DNA from: Otatea glauca
Lineage: Eukaryota; Streptophyta; Magnoliopsida; Poales; Poaceae
Reading direction: 5' to 3'
Length of the DNA: 64,000 nt
Assembly (NCBI GenBank): GCA_036346275.1
Contig: CM070723.1
Coordinates: 5,456,001-5,520,000, forward strand
Both the position numbers and the translations under genes were made by a program. The notes under the pieces are model-generated. The model did no database searches. It was given only the letters and a program-made list of their open reading frames with translations, and was not told the origin of the DNA. The stretch's first letter is position 1. The number at the start of each line of letters is the position of its first letter. Of this stretch, positions 33,559 to 44,209 are shown one piece after another.

Positions 33559-34615
33559 GAGGGGTAGAAGGATGTCTCCTACCCTGGTTGGAACCAAGGT
33601 TAGAACCAAGTCTTAAAGAAGGGTTCTTTGGTTTCTTTATGCTCTATTGAGCATTGCCTACCTGGAGGTGTGGCTTTGTAACCATATCTCTCTCAGTAAT
33701 GCAAGATCCAAGTTCATCTATGTTCTGAAGTCTATTTCTGTTCTTGCATTTTTGCTTGGTTCTTTCTTGCAACTTGAGCTGTGCTTAACTTCCTTCTACC
33801 TGCTCTATTTCTACTAGATCTATGATGCATAAGAGGTTGAGGAACTTATCTAGAGGATGTTCCAACCCAGCAAGATCCACTAGAACTTACCTTTGCTCAA
33901 GATTTAGGTCTCCCTTCTTTTTGAGTCTTTGATCCCTTTTTGGTTTCTTTTTTTCTTGATCTTGTGCTGCCAAGGATGAATGATTGATAGATGAATCTTC
34001 TGCATATCATGTCCCAATCATCTAGGCAAGCTTTGAACAAGATCTCTAAGATTACTCTTAAGAAACCATTAAATCTTTTCTTGCTCGTTTGAAGAGTGTG
34101 CCTTTAGGGTTCTTGCTTGCTGTGATATATAGAAGATCATTTAAGATCTTTTTGATCATCAAATCCCCACAAGCAAGCTTAGGGTATAGATTGTGAGTTT
34201 GTCCTGATTTTGGTGCAACCTTCTTTCAAACTAACAGGTCGGAACTTTGACATCAATCGTTGCGATTGAATGTTGGAATAAGTTCCTGACATTTATAGGA
34301 AGATGCACGCAAAGTTTCACGGGATTTGAATTTGCCAATAAAAAATTAGAACGATTCTTGATTTTTGACATCATGTTGATTTTACTGTTCATCTCGATTT
34401 TAGTGTCATTTAGGAGTCTTGCTCTTTTGTCCAGGTGCTGGGCTGGATGAGCCTTTAGTTGGCTCTATTACTAAAGAGGCTTTGAAAGTTTCGCTCTTTT
34501 GTCTAGTGCTGCACTCTGACTGAGTCTTTTAATTGACTCTTTTAGAAAAGAGGCTCGAGCAATAATTTTATTTGGCTCCTATTTAGTCCCTCTAGTCGTT
34601 TTTTTTTTTACTTCA

Positions 34616-34966
34616 GACATTGTACTTTGGTATAAAGCTAGGCCCTGCAGATCGCGAGGCCCCATTTTCAAGAGTGACCAGCTAAATGACTGTTTTAATA
34701 CGGATAAAAAATATTATATTACTATCGTTAGGTTGGGTCCATGTCATAGGGATTAGCCTGCTCGGCCCACGTCTCGGCTCCATCTCTGCGCTCCGATCAG
34801 GAATGCCAATGTGAATGAAGTACACGTCCTGGAATCGAACCGGACAAATATAATCCTCGAATTAGAGCGCAACACAAACGTACATCCATCGAATCCTAGC
34901 GTGCAGCCGGCCGGCCAGCGTGTGCCGACCGATCGAGCATGCTGCATGCATTCGCTCAATCAGAAC
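34616..34966 (-). other. 3' flank and likely 3' UTR of the RNase gene
   Basis: Unique sequence between the Sirevirus end and the RNase stop codon, without an open frame of interest. It would contain the RNase 3' UTR on the - strand. Confidence 0.45.
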
Positions 34967-35919
34967 TCAGAAGGTGGGCAGCTTCACCCTGTCGAGGCAC
35001 TTGCCCTGCATCGTCAGCGGGCAGTCGATGAGCCTCTTCCCGTCGCGGTCGACGCACTGGTACACCTGGAACAGCTGCGCCTCGCCGGAAGCGTCCCGGT
35101 TGCACTCCAGGTTGGCCGCGAACCCGGTCCCCTCGCGGATGGCGTCCCGGATGCTGCTCAGGAAGTAGGTCTCGTCGTCCGACGGCACGATGCCGGCGCC
35201 CGCGAGGATGGCGGTGAGGTTGTGGCGAGCCTTGAACCTGAGCGCCGTCTCGAAGTAGGCGTGCTGGTCCAGGTCGGAGCAGGTGCCGTGCTTGTTCCAC
35301 TCGTAGCTCCAGAACTCCATGCTGCGCCCGCTCTTGCACGACAGCGTCGGCCAGTTCTTGTCCAGCTCCGCAACGAGGTCCCTGATCTGCGGCCGGCGCG
35401 TGCAACAACGCACGTAACGTGAGGTCCCAATCAACGCAAACGTGCATGCATGTGATGCCAACAATTAACCAGGGAAGTTGTTATGGTTTTAATCACCTCC
35501 CAGAGGCGGAGGGGGTTGTTGTTGCAGAACTCCGGCCAGCACTTCTTCCGCCTCCCGACCATTTCCAGGGCGGCGTCGTGGGGGGCGCCGCTGGTCCTGC
35601 ACTTGGCGTAGTTGGGCCACAGCCCGTGCATGCCGAAGTCCGCCGCCGGCTTCCCGGTGTCCGGGAAGCAGCACCCTTTCTGCGTGTCACAGAAGGAGCC
35701 AGGCCACTGCAGACATGCATGCAAGTTAGCGAACCACTGCCGGCCGTGCAGTACATGCTAAGAAGTAAGATCTCTACGGAGAAGTTATGTTACGATCACT
35801 ATTAAGTTGATCAATCCATTGTTCATGACCTGCTGAACAAGGTAGAAGAAATCGAATTCTTCCGCCGAGGAGACGGCCAGGAGAGGAAGCAGGAGCGCAA
35901 AGGAGAGCACAAGCTTCAT
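34967..35919 (-). CDS. S-like ribonuclease, RNase T2 family, secreted (three exons)
   Basis: Cuts single-stranded RNA outside the cell or in the vacuole. It is probably used in phosphate recovery or stress as in other S-like RNases; that role is inferred from the family. Exons on the - strand are 35919-35830, 35706-35497 and 35386-34967. Introns are 123 and 110 bp with GT-AG ends and phase 0. The product is 239 residues, the usual size. Residues 1-19 form a signal peptide (MKLVLSFALLLPLLAVSSA). The first catalytic motif FGMHGLWPN has His57. The second, FWSYEWNKHGTCS, has Glu129, Lys132 and His133, but Tyr128 replaces the His often found there. An NLT glycosylation site is at 156, and Cys residues at the family positions suggest disulphides. 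The gene appears intact, and is the only complete host gene in the window. Confidence 0.92.
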
Positions 35920-35963
35920 CCTTGATGGTGTTAATTACTATTTTGTTTTTGTCGCTGTGATGG

Positions 35964-35999
35964 TATATAGTTGCGGTGATCTACCCAGCTACTTATAAC
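35964..35999 (-). promoter_or_regulatory. Candidate TATA boxes of the RNase gene
   Basis: On the - strand there are TTATAAGT (35992-35999), about 75 bp before the ATG, and CTATATACC (35962-35970), about 45 bp before it. The distal one gives a more usual leader length. Further upstream, CATGCA words (RY-like) cluster at 36008-36130. Confidence 0.4.
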
Positions 36000-36130
36000 A
36001 CAATGTAAGAACAACATGCAACATGTTTGCACAACTATCCGGTATAAGATACTGGGACGGATCCGGTCCAAGGCGAATATGCCGTAGATCGAGCGAAACT
36101 TCGACGAAACAACATGCATTAATGCATGCA

Positions 36131-37014
36131 ACATGTTCATCTGTACGCATAAAAAGAAGTTGTAGATGCAGTCGGAGTCCATATAGAAAATACGTACCTA
36201 AGCCTAATCCAATCAGTTAAGAGCCTGTGTTGTCTTGCTCTCTCATGTTCGTAAAAAAATTAGATCCTCCGTGTGCGTGCATCATATTCTCTGGCCGATG
36301 GATCGCTTCCTTCACCACGCAAGCAGGTAGGTGCAAGAACAACGAATCTGAGCCAATAATGCAATGCAAAAATTGCTTGTTTTGTGCAATTGGCGTTAAA
36401 GTTCGCAAAAAATTAACTGCTTAATTAGTCAAATGAGACGGTTCTGACCTAGCAAAATGCAACGTGAGTCAGAAGGACGAAATAGCAACGGATTAGTATA
36501 ACTTTTTTTTTGTGGAGAAGATTAATAATTGGAAATTAGTTCCAAAGACTATTGTAGGTTTAAGGTTTAAGATTAATAATTGGCACTTAGTTCCAAAGAC
36601 TATTGTAGGTTTAAGGTTTAAACTATGACAGCTTGGAGAAAAGCCGCCCGGCCGGTACATTGAGAACCAGGACTATTCGATCGTATTGTTGCATTCTTGA
36701 TTTTATATTATGTGATCGTAATTAATTACGAGTAGAGGTGGCTAGGAGGAAAGATTGTTAAGATGAACATGAAGGGAGTTGGTTCACATTCTTATGTACA
36801 TTAGCACATATAGTTGCTTCACCTCATGTCGCACTGCTGCCGTCTTATTTTTGCATCCGATAGTACTAGTGTGACCAGCTACATGCCTATTTTTCAAGCT
36901 TCTATGTTACCGAAGCATGTATTAAATACTCTGATTGATAATTTGATACCGGAAGAACTCTCCTACTTTCATGATTAACGGTATGTAAAGCTTGTTTGGA
37001 TCAGCAATCAGCAT
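36131..37014. other. Upstream region of the RNase gene, no gene seen
   Basis: AT-rich intergenic DNA. It contains a 51-bp tandem duplication (36518-36619, listed separately). Short frames show no family signature. Confidence 0.4.
36518..36619 (+). repeat. 51-bp tandem duplication
   Basis: Two units starting AAGATTAATAATTGG at 36518 and 36569 that are almost identical and end in GGTTTAAGGTTT. Confidence 0.85.
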
Positions 37015-37137
37015 GTCAAGATGGCCAAATTAGTCTTGGCGCCAGTCAAGATGGCCGAGTTTGTCTTAGGCGCCAGTTTCTGCCTTTCTGGTAATGGTCC
37101 GAAAGGGCATGGGTTCAAATTAATCCCGTTCCTGACA
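37015..37137 (+). pseudogene. tRNA-Leu pseudogene with duplicated 5' half
   Basis: 37045-37137 follows a plant tRNA-Leu. The acceptor 5' strand GTCAAGA pairs with TCCTGAC near the 3' end, the D-arm region is GATGGCCGAG, GGCGCCAG opens the anticodon arm, and GGGTTCAAAT marks the T arm. The anticodon loop is enlarged and the T arm carries an extra TAA, so it is not functional. A second copy of the 5' half (GTCAAGATGGCC...GGCGCCA) lies directly upstream at 37015-37044. A run of T follows at 37142-37151, as after Pol III genes. Confidence 0.65.
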
Positions 37138-37149
37138 CGAATTTTTTTT

Positions 37150-37425
37150 TTCAAACCAACTTAAAATCGTCACAAAAAATTATGAAAAAAAATTGGATAT
37201 GTACTTCACGGTTTACTCCACCTACGTATAAAATTTTAAGTACAAGGTAATTATGTGCTAAGAGTAACAAAAAAGAGAATCTGTCAAATTAATGTTAAGA
37301 GTTCAAATTTGTCAAAACTTCCTCTTTTTTGTTACTTTTAGTATAGAATGAATTTGAACTTCAAATTTTATATATAGATAGAGTAAGTTTATTTTGGGGG
37401 AATTTTTGGTGACGATGTTTAGTTG
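37150..37425. mobile_element. Foldback MITE
   Basis: Two arms of about 110-120 bp are inverted copies. Left ATCGTCACAAAAAATTATG pairs with right GAATTTTTGGTGACGAT, and innermost AGTAACAAAAAAGAG (37261) pairs with CTCTTTTTTGTTACT (37323). The centre is near 37292. No coding capacity. Exact ends and TSD not determined. Confidence 0.65.
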
Positions 37426-37429
37426 AATT

Positions 37430-38287
37430 GCACTATGATTGTACAAAAGCTTGATTGCATACAATGCGTTCCCAGCAAACAATTTCGAGTTGCTTCAGTT
37501 CCCTTCAGTGAGTGCGGCAACAGCCAGCCGGTTTCCAATGCATGTCAGCTGATTGGCAGTCCTGCTGCCATAGCTACGATGCTACCCTTGTTCTTCATGA
37601 CTCCTTTGCAACAAAACGCTCTTCAATCGCGTTCCGTGCAGCTGCGATGTACTAATGATTCATAATCCATCATCTTTGTATCTTCAATTTGAATGAACAT
37701 TGCAACAAACTCCAATTCTCACTCCTTTTCCCCTCTGAATTAATCGGTGTAACAAACTCCATTTCTTCATTCCTCCTCCTTCCTGTGGATTGTTGCATAC
37801 CTTTCTGGTCAGTTTAGTTTGTTATACACATTAAGCTCCCGGAATTGGAGGGAGCCTTATCTCCTATTAATGAGCAAATCGCAGGAAAAAAAATTGTATA
37901 CTTGATGGTTTCATGGCACATGCAGAACGTATCAACATCCTGCTTTTGTCCCAACGACGACGGGTGAGTTGGTCTGAAGTTACTGCTAAAAATCTCTGGC
38001 TTCATTCGTGCGGTTTCAGTTTGGAGTATTTGGGCATCGTCGTCAGGCCAGCAATCTTAAGACTGATACCCATTAATACATATTGCCAAATGTCTCAAAT
38101 CTGTCGGTCCATAGACATCAGAGTTTATCACAGCACCACAGCTGCCAATCTGTGCGACTGAACTGAGTAGCCTAGCTCCCGGGCATAAGTAAGAGCAAGC
38201 TTCAGATGCTTACTTTATGTGAACAGAAAGGACACTACAATTTACTGTTCAAATGGAAACTTCCTGCCATTGTCAGGGATTGACAAA
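37430..38287. other. Intergenic, nothing recognised
   Basis: Two short + frames (37423-37665, 37913-38161) have no family signature and no gene context. Confidence 0.35.
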
Positions 38288-38292
38288 GGTCC

Positions 38293-38958
38293 TGTTGGTG
38301 CAAAAAAAAACATGAAGAGGATTAACTCACGAACATCGGGTTCACTTGATCAAGACGTGACAACCGATTTGATCCTGCAATCGGTAAGATGAATATATGA
38401 TATGCTTAAAGACGATCTGTGGTGAGACAATCGGCTTAGATCGAAACAGCTAAAAAGCCGATTAAATCAAAGGGTAATGACAGGTATAATTAACCGATTA
38501 GGGCTAATCAGATAGTAAAGGTAGATCTTTTTTCGAAGAAGGCGATGCACAACAAAATAGGAGAAAAATCAAACCTAATGGCATAATTGATGAAGATCAA
38601 TAATCGACGATGCGCAACTTTATCGATCAATATCGAATTACAAAAATTCTAAATTACAGAAACTACTCATAGTCGACGAGAAAATAAAAGAGTAAATACG
38701 ATTTGTTGGACTGATTGTGAGTGTTTTTCTGACTTGCCTATGGCCATCTTTATAGCTATCGGCCGACCGTGTCCATATCCAATACGTTGTTTGTCATGAT
38801 CCGTGTCGGCCTTAACTCGGGCAATTCTTTCTATCTTTAGATAAATATCGGACATAACCTAAATCTAAACCTTTTTCCCTATATCCGATATCGATCAAAA
38901 TTCTGATGATTCTTAGCTTGACAATTTAATTATGCCTTGTCAAAATCTGATGCAAAGA
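38293..38958 (-). mobile_element. Possible small LTR-like insertion flanked by GGTCC
   Basis: GGTCC occurs at 38288-38292 and 38959-38963. The segment begins TGTTGGTGCA, and its - strand has a TATA-like GCTATAAAGATGG near 38750. The right end does not show the expected CA, so this is weak. Confidence 0.3.
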
Positions 38959-38963
38959 GGTCC

Positions 38964-39368
38964 ACAAAGGATCTTAGTACCACATACTCATCGCTTTCGG
39001 AGTAATTAGGCCTTTTGTCTTAAATAATCCAGCAACAGAAGTGTGAACTTAACATCATGCTAATTTATGGCATGCTGCCACATGTTTTTCAGCACCGGTT
39101 CTCGTTCCTACCATCGTAAAGTTCCACATTAGGGGAGTCCTTTTCAAATGGGGACTAAGTTCTTGGAGATGTGTTGAATCAAATTGTATTTGGTTGATGG
39201 TTCATCCCTTCAAGAAAGTTCACTTCTCCCTCATTCTTGACTAAAGTTTCGCCTCGAAAAGACAGTCTGACACAGCCTAAATTTGAGCTCGAGTAGATCA
39301 AGTTTGTGCAAGTATTAGTGTGAACGAAGTGATGTTTTGACTTTGATTTGCTCTAGGCCTAATTCGGG
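38964..39368. other. Intergenic, nothing recognised
   Basis: AT-rich DNA with no gene or TE signature that I can support. Confidence 0.3.
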
Positions 39369-39412
39369 ACAGTTTCTGATTGTGCAGATTACAGTTTCTG
39401 ATTGTGCAGATT
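39369..39412 (+). repeat. 22-bp tandem duplication beside a solo LTR
   Basis: ACAGTTTCTGATTGTGCAG followed by ATT occurs twice in tandem, three bases before the TSD of the next solo LTR. Confidence 0.7.
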
Positions 39413-39419
39413 CTGAATT

Positions 39420-40639
39420 TGTAAAATCATGTGCTGAAAAATTGGCTTAGTAATGAAATTAGCATTGCAAAGTGGTTGTGTTCATGGCATATGTTGTACT
39501 TTTGCATTTGTTGTTTCAGATAATTACTTGATATGCTTGTGATAGCATGGTAATAGTTTTGCTTGATGCAATGCGCTCATGTGAGTGGTTGCATGGATTG
39601 ATCTTGAGTCAAGTCGTGGACTTGTGCTCGTACACATTTTTGTGTTTGTTAATGTGCAGGTGTTGCTTGAGGGCGAACGTGGTCGATGACGGGACTGGAA
39701 TTAGGTTTGTGGATCAACTGAGGTTCGGGACTAGGTTCAGGGAGGAATCGAGGTCTTGGTGGTCAAGGATGTCATGCGGGACGTTCGGGCTAGAGAACGG
39801 TGCACATGAAGGCTGGTTAGTCACGTGAGTGCGGCAGGTGGGCCATACGCGTGCAGTTGTAATTGTTTGGGGCAGTTTGCATGTATTGGACCATGTTGGG
39901 GCAGGTGAATATGCATGCGAACTGTTGCTCATTATAAATAGGAGAGGGATGTCTCCTGTTTAGATGAGAGAGCTGAGTATTAGGGTTTGTACTCTTTTGT
40001 TTGGAGTTCTATAACCAAACTAGCCAAAAGAAATAAAAAATCAGGTTTTCCTCGCCCAGCCGAACGCATGGACAGAGTTCTTCTCGTACAGCTACAGTAA
40101 CCACGATGCTACAGTGATTGTTGTGTCCCTGTTTTGCTACAGTAACTTTGCTTTGATTGTCTATTTTGTTCTTACAGATTGATTCATTGTCTCTCTTAAT
40201 TCAACAAGTTTTATCTTAATTTGATACATCCAAAACCTTCCTAGGGCATCAACTTAGTGTTCCTCGAAGTTTTGTTGGTTAATCTTTTGTAGATTGTGAT
40301 TAATCACGAAATTAGGGTTTGCTTGATTTTCATCATAATATGTCACAGCAAGCTTTCGGGGTTCATAACTTTTGATCCGTAGGTCTGATCTAGCTGATTT
40401 CTTTTTGTTAGATTCGTATTGGAATATAGTTTCTACAATTCAAATTTCAAGTCAATCCGACGTTTGGATCTCGAGAAAATCGCGATTTACCGAACACATC
40501 TACTCTGTTTTGTTAAATACGAAGCAATTATTTGAGTCCGAATTGGGGTGAATTTTTAGTAGATCGAAAATTTGATTTTAGCTTCCGCGCAATCGTTCAC
40601 CCCCCTCTGATTGCTAGTTTAGTGTATATCGATCCTACA
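39420..40639 (+). mobile_element. Copia-type solo LTR with TSD GAATT
   Basis: Begins TGTAAAATCATG and ends GATCCTACA; GAATT flanks it at 39415-39419 and 40640-40644. TATAAATAG at 39933-39941 is followed by a GAGAGGGATGTCTCC leader resembling that of the Sirevirus LTRs. The 3' end CGTTCACCCCCCTCTGATT is the usual Copia U5 end before a primer site, but no primer site follows, so it is solo. Length 1220 bp. Confidence 0.85.
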
Positions 40640-40644
40640 GAATT

Positions 40645-41300
40645 ATATCCTATTGTCTGGAGAAGCAGCTGCCTGAAAAATCTGCTGGCTGGAGAAGCTG
40701 TCCCGTTCGATAATCCTGATTGTTCCTGGGCTGCTCCTGATTGTTTGACGAACGACGGGGCAGGAAGGTGGCGGACTGCCTGGGGCCGGCGGCGGGCGAT
40801 GGGGCGCGTGGAGGGGCAGCGGTCTTCGAACTTGTGTCGGCGGCTCAAGCACCTTCGCCGGCGTCGGCGACGGAGGGCGGCCTCGAGCAATGGCGTCTGG
40901 GTGGAGGGCTCGGGCGGAAGAGATCGTGCAAAGGGCGGAGAGGCCTCGGGCGAACGGCAGCCGTCGCGCGGAGGGGCCTCAAGCGAAGGGGCTGGCAGGC
41001 GGAGGGGCCAGCGGGTGGAGGACGGAGGAGCGGGTGGCGAGTGGAGGGGCGGCGGGCTGATGGGCAGCTGGAGGGGTGGTGGGCCGACGGCCGGAGGAGC
41101 GACGGGAGGAGAGGCGCGCCAACTGGCCTCTGGCTCTCACGGAGAATCAACTAGAATCTGCCCAAATCTTGATTCTGATTTTATGTGTAAAGGCAGCTTC
41201 TGATTCTCTAATAAGCTATCCAAAATCCTACCGTTCAGCACACAATCAGTTTTTTTAAGCAAAAGCTGTGGAGAAGCTGAAACGAACGGGCAGGCAAACG
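40645..41300. other. GC-rich block, probable transposon interior, no gene supported
   Basis: Overlapping frames of up to 223 codons exist on both strands, but they are Gly/Arg-rich chance readings of G-rich DNA with non-conserved content. GAGAAGCTG words near 40690 and 41268 with CGTTCG/CGAACG beside them suggest decayed ends of a DNA transposon. Confidence 0.35.
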
Positions 41301-41379
41301 TTCTAGCTCGATTGGTAAGCGTTAAACCTGTCAATCAATTAACACAACTCTTCGCTTTCTCTCGCAGCATTCATGTTCT

Positions 41380-41665
41380 TGTCAGCACGGTTTACAATTT
41401 CAAAACTTTAAAAATCGCACGAAATTCGAAAATTGAAAAAATTGAGCCAAAAATCGGTCGAAAATCGTTAAGAATCGTAGAGTTTCAAAATCAAATTTTT
41501 TGGAAAAAAAAATAACAAAAATCGACGATTTTCGTGGAAAATCAACGAACTAGCTGAACTTTTTTGGCGGCCGATTTTTTGAGCGATTTTCATCGATTTT
41601 CACCGATTTTCGACTGGTTTACATCGCATAAATTTTTTTGATTTTTTTAATTAGACCGATTTATC
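41380..41665. repeat. Low-complexity segment rich in CGATTTTC and its complement
   Basis: Many CGAAAATCG / CGATTTTCG words in both orientations occur in AT-rich DNA. No coding content. Confidence 0.5.
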
Positions 41666-41878
41666 GAGCGGCTTTAGAACCCGGACCGTGACGATAAGGA
41701 CCAAAATTCGTCAATTTTGTGAACCATGTTTATCAGTACACTCACTGTTTGACTTCCTCAAGTAGTACTAGTGTACTACTGTTGCTGGTCTTCCTGCCAA
41801 GCTTTGTTGTGTCCATTGAAGCAAGATTCTGACGAATTGTATTATTGTACACATGTTTGGTGGAGTACCAGAGAAGTA

Positions 41879-42136
41879 CTCTCTGCCGTTAGAAATAGTT
41901 ATTATTCTTTAATATCTACACCGTCTCTAAAATATAGTTTTAATCATTAATTTCTATTATAATATATTTATAAACTCAATAAAATTATAATATTACGAAA
42001 GTACTTTTCGAAACAAATATACACATATAATTTTCATATATCTTATTTAAACATTTAAAAAGATATTAACAGCCAAAATTTTAAAAATTTCACTGCATCT
42101 ATACCAAAAACGATAACTATTTTTGAACAAAGAGAG
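41879..42136. mobile_element. Stowaway-like MITE, intact copy
   Basis: TIR CTCTCTGCCGTTAGAAATAG against the complement of CTATTTTTGAACAAAGAGAG, flanked by TA on both sides. Length 258 bp. It is the same family as the MITE at 47742-50479 (in inverse orientation) and shows what that copy looked like before its LTR insertion. Confidence 0.85.
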
Positions 42137-42501
42137 TACTTTCCTGTATCCATTAATTGATCAGTCCGCTAGTCAATTCTTGCAGCCGTATCAAGTTGCT
42201 AACCAAATGGAGTGAAAAAAATCCTGCCATTAGCTGTGCCTACATTTCTGAAACTAATTTCATACCTGTTGGTTTGATGAAATCACTACTGATTCTTCCT
42301 CGAAGAAGTGTTTGAATTGCCTTCTTCTAGCCCTATCCATCAGTAAACTTCTAGAATCGGGTGCGTCCATTAATACTGCCATGTATAGTGGTTAAGAGTA
42401 AGATGTACTATCGATCATACATTCATAAATAAAGTTGACACTTGTAGACGACTTTGGGAAGAGTTGGGCTTTCCCTTTCGCTAATTCGGCATTATTGAAT
42501 A

Positions 42502-42770
42502 CTCCTCTTTTCTGAATACATATCCTTTCAACTTTCAAATTTTATTTCTAAATACATATCATTTTACAATTTCAAGATAATTTTTAACTAATTTTTTCAT
42601 ACCTTTATCATTCATTATTCCTAATGCTATTTATCATTGTGGAATAAAGTAACACACACAGTCTGAGAACAATAAATGAGCTAACGAAGAATAATGATTT
42701 GGTCATTTCTACATATATCTTGATTGAAGTATAAAATCGTAAAATATCGTCTATTTAGAAACAACGCGAG
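42502..42770. mobile_element. Stowaway-like MITE
   Basis: Starts CTCCTCTTTTCTGAATAC and ends TATTTAGAAACAACGCGAG, flanked by TA. Length 269 bp. Confidence 0.75.
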
Positions 42771-42772
42771 TA

Positions 42773-43315
42773 CTACTACTGCCTACTCCATGACTCCAAA
42801 CACAAGAAGAGACCAACTGGTGGATGCAAATTTGTGACTAGTTCGCCGAACTAAAAGTGTATGTACAAAGAAAGTGGGATCATCTCTAATAGGGAGTGGC
42901 TGTCCTGGGTATCACCTATGCAACGCCAAATAGTTGATCAGCAGGAGTTGGATCAAAATGTAAACGGCTCGACGCAATCTTTTCCCCTTTTTGCAGAGTC
43001 CTGAGATTAGCTCGATACAATCTGAATCAGCTACAGCTCGTTCCAATCATCGAAACGGTTGCATCAGCCAAGTTGACCAATTTTTTTAGTCGGTGCAAAT
43101 TAAGAGATTCATATGACCTAACTAGATAAGTGATCTGTCAAATACTGGTTCAGTCTAGTCGGTTGGGCCTGATTTGTCATGAGCCATAACTCGCCATATC
43201 AATAGACTTGTCGGGCGATATACATTCTGTGGTCTTGACCTCTTCTTTCAGAGCATTTAAGCTCTTGCCTACCTAGTGTTGAAGTTTTGGCGCCTCCGGT
43301 GGGTTCGGCTGCACT
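42773..43315. other. Intergenic, nothing recognised
   Basis: No gene or element signature seen. Confidence 0.3.
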
Positions 43316-43317
43316 AT

Positions 43318-43430
43318 TCGGGCCAGTTTGGAACGCCGAAATATCATAGATATTTTACAGGAATTTTATAAGAATCAATTCATTTTCGGTAGGAATAGAA
43401 AAAAAAAACATTCCGCCTTCCAAACAGCAC
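43318..43430. mobile_element. Small TIR element
   Basis: Ends GGGCCAGTTTGGAA and TTCCAAACAGCACC are imperfect inverted repeats, a form common in short hAT or Harbinger-like MITEs. No TSD confirmed. Confidence 0.4.
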
Positions 43431-43758
43431 CTTCGTTCCTGTTGTTGAGGAAGCACTGCTCGTTCTCTTTCTTATCATCTCCTGTCATCTGCTCATCTCT
43501 GAAGTATAATCGAATGTTTAGGTATGAACAATCAGAGTACACTTCATTTCTTGGATTCATACACTAATGGCTAACACAAGAAAGCAGAGTGAATGTTCCA
43601 CAGAGAAATGGAAAACATGGTACCATACACATACAAGTTTCAGTATTGTTTTATTGTGCTTTTTTTCCCCTTGGATATAACGTATTGATGTAGACTACAA
43701 CATTGCCATAGTGCGCATTCAGATGGTGTGAGCACGTCATCAACACGGCTGGATAATA

Positions 43759-43861
43759 CTTTCTCCGTCCAAATTTATAAGCATATTTTTTAAATTAGAA
43801 AAAACAATGGTATACCATCTTTCACAAAAACAACGGTACAGCAAACTACTATATTCCTAAT
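43759..43861. mobile_element. Truncated Stowaway-like MITE
   Basis: CTTTCTCCGTCCAAATTTAT preceded by TA is a Stowaway end. The other end is missing where LTR sequence begins. Confidence 0.5.
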
Positions 43862-44176
43862 TCTCCATTCACATGGATTAGGGGAGATTGGCAAGTCTCC
43901 GATACCACAAAAAAATTCTTGTGTTCCAATTGTGGTTTGATCATTGTCCTCTTTAATTAGTGCAATTTATATTCCTAGTGATATTTGTGTTGGATCATCT
44001 CTCTAGGTTTGCTATTAGACTTAGTTTATTGGTGCACTTAGCGAAACCTAGCTATTTAGGCCTTGATTGTTATAGAATTGTAATTTGTGTCATACTTGCT
44101 AAATTATTATATTAGAGCTAAAAAATTTAGAAACCTCCTATTCACCCCCCTCCAGTCGGTTATCCTTGATCCTACA
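43862..44176 (+). mobile_element. 3' end of a Copia LTR (family B), 5'-truncated
   Basis: Matches the last 315 bp of family B on the + strand: GGATTAGGGGAGATTGGC, then ATTCACCCCCCTCCAGTCGG, and the LTR end GATCCTACA. No primer site follows. Confidence 0.7.
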
Positions 44177-44209
44177 ACTTTGTGTTTGATGTGTGGTTGT
44201 TGCTGTCTG

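Larger units (their letters stand above)
515..34615 (+). mobile_element. Sirevirus-type Copia retrotransposon carrying nested insertions
   Basis: Both LTRs begin TGTG (515 and 25393) and share the same succession of landmarks: GGTCRTGACC repeats, a TATAAATA box, and an end near CCCTCTAGTC...TTCA. Removing the insertions gives LTRs of about 2.7 kb each. The internal part starts with a tRNA-Met-type primer site, codes gag with two zinc knuckles and a long coiled-coil region, keeps a remnant of Copia RNase H, and has the AAAGGGGGAGAA tracts before the 3' LTR that are typical of Sireviruses. Protease, integrase and reverse transcriptase are missing or unreadable, so it is non-autonomous. No exact 5-bp TSD is seen (AGGCA before, GACAT after). 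Confidence 0.85.
25393..34615 (+). repeat. 3' LTR of the Sirevirus, split by nested solo LTRs
   Basis: Pieces are 25393-25571 and 32102-34615. It begins TGTGAAGG and ends ACTTCA. The interruption is the reverse-oriented Copia LTR with TSD TAGGG. The TATA box TATAAATG is at 33551-33558. Confidence 0.8.

Noticed and set aside
35158..35447. Other-frame readings over RNase exon 3
   Set aside because: Shadows of the RNase coding sequence; the chosen frame has the catalytic motifs and correct splice phases.
40532..41203. 223-codon + frame and overlapping frames
   Set aside because: Gly/Arg-rich chance reading in a G-rich block; overlaps a solo LTR end and has no conserved motif.
41295..41335. tRNA-like A box (TAGCTCGATTGGTAAGCG)
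   Set aside because: No B box, no acceptor stem and no terminator in place; likely chance.
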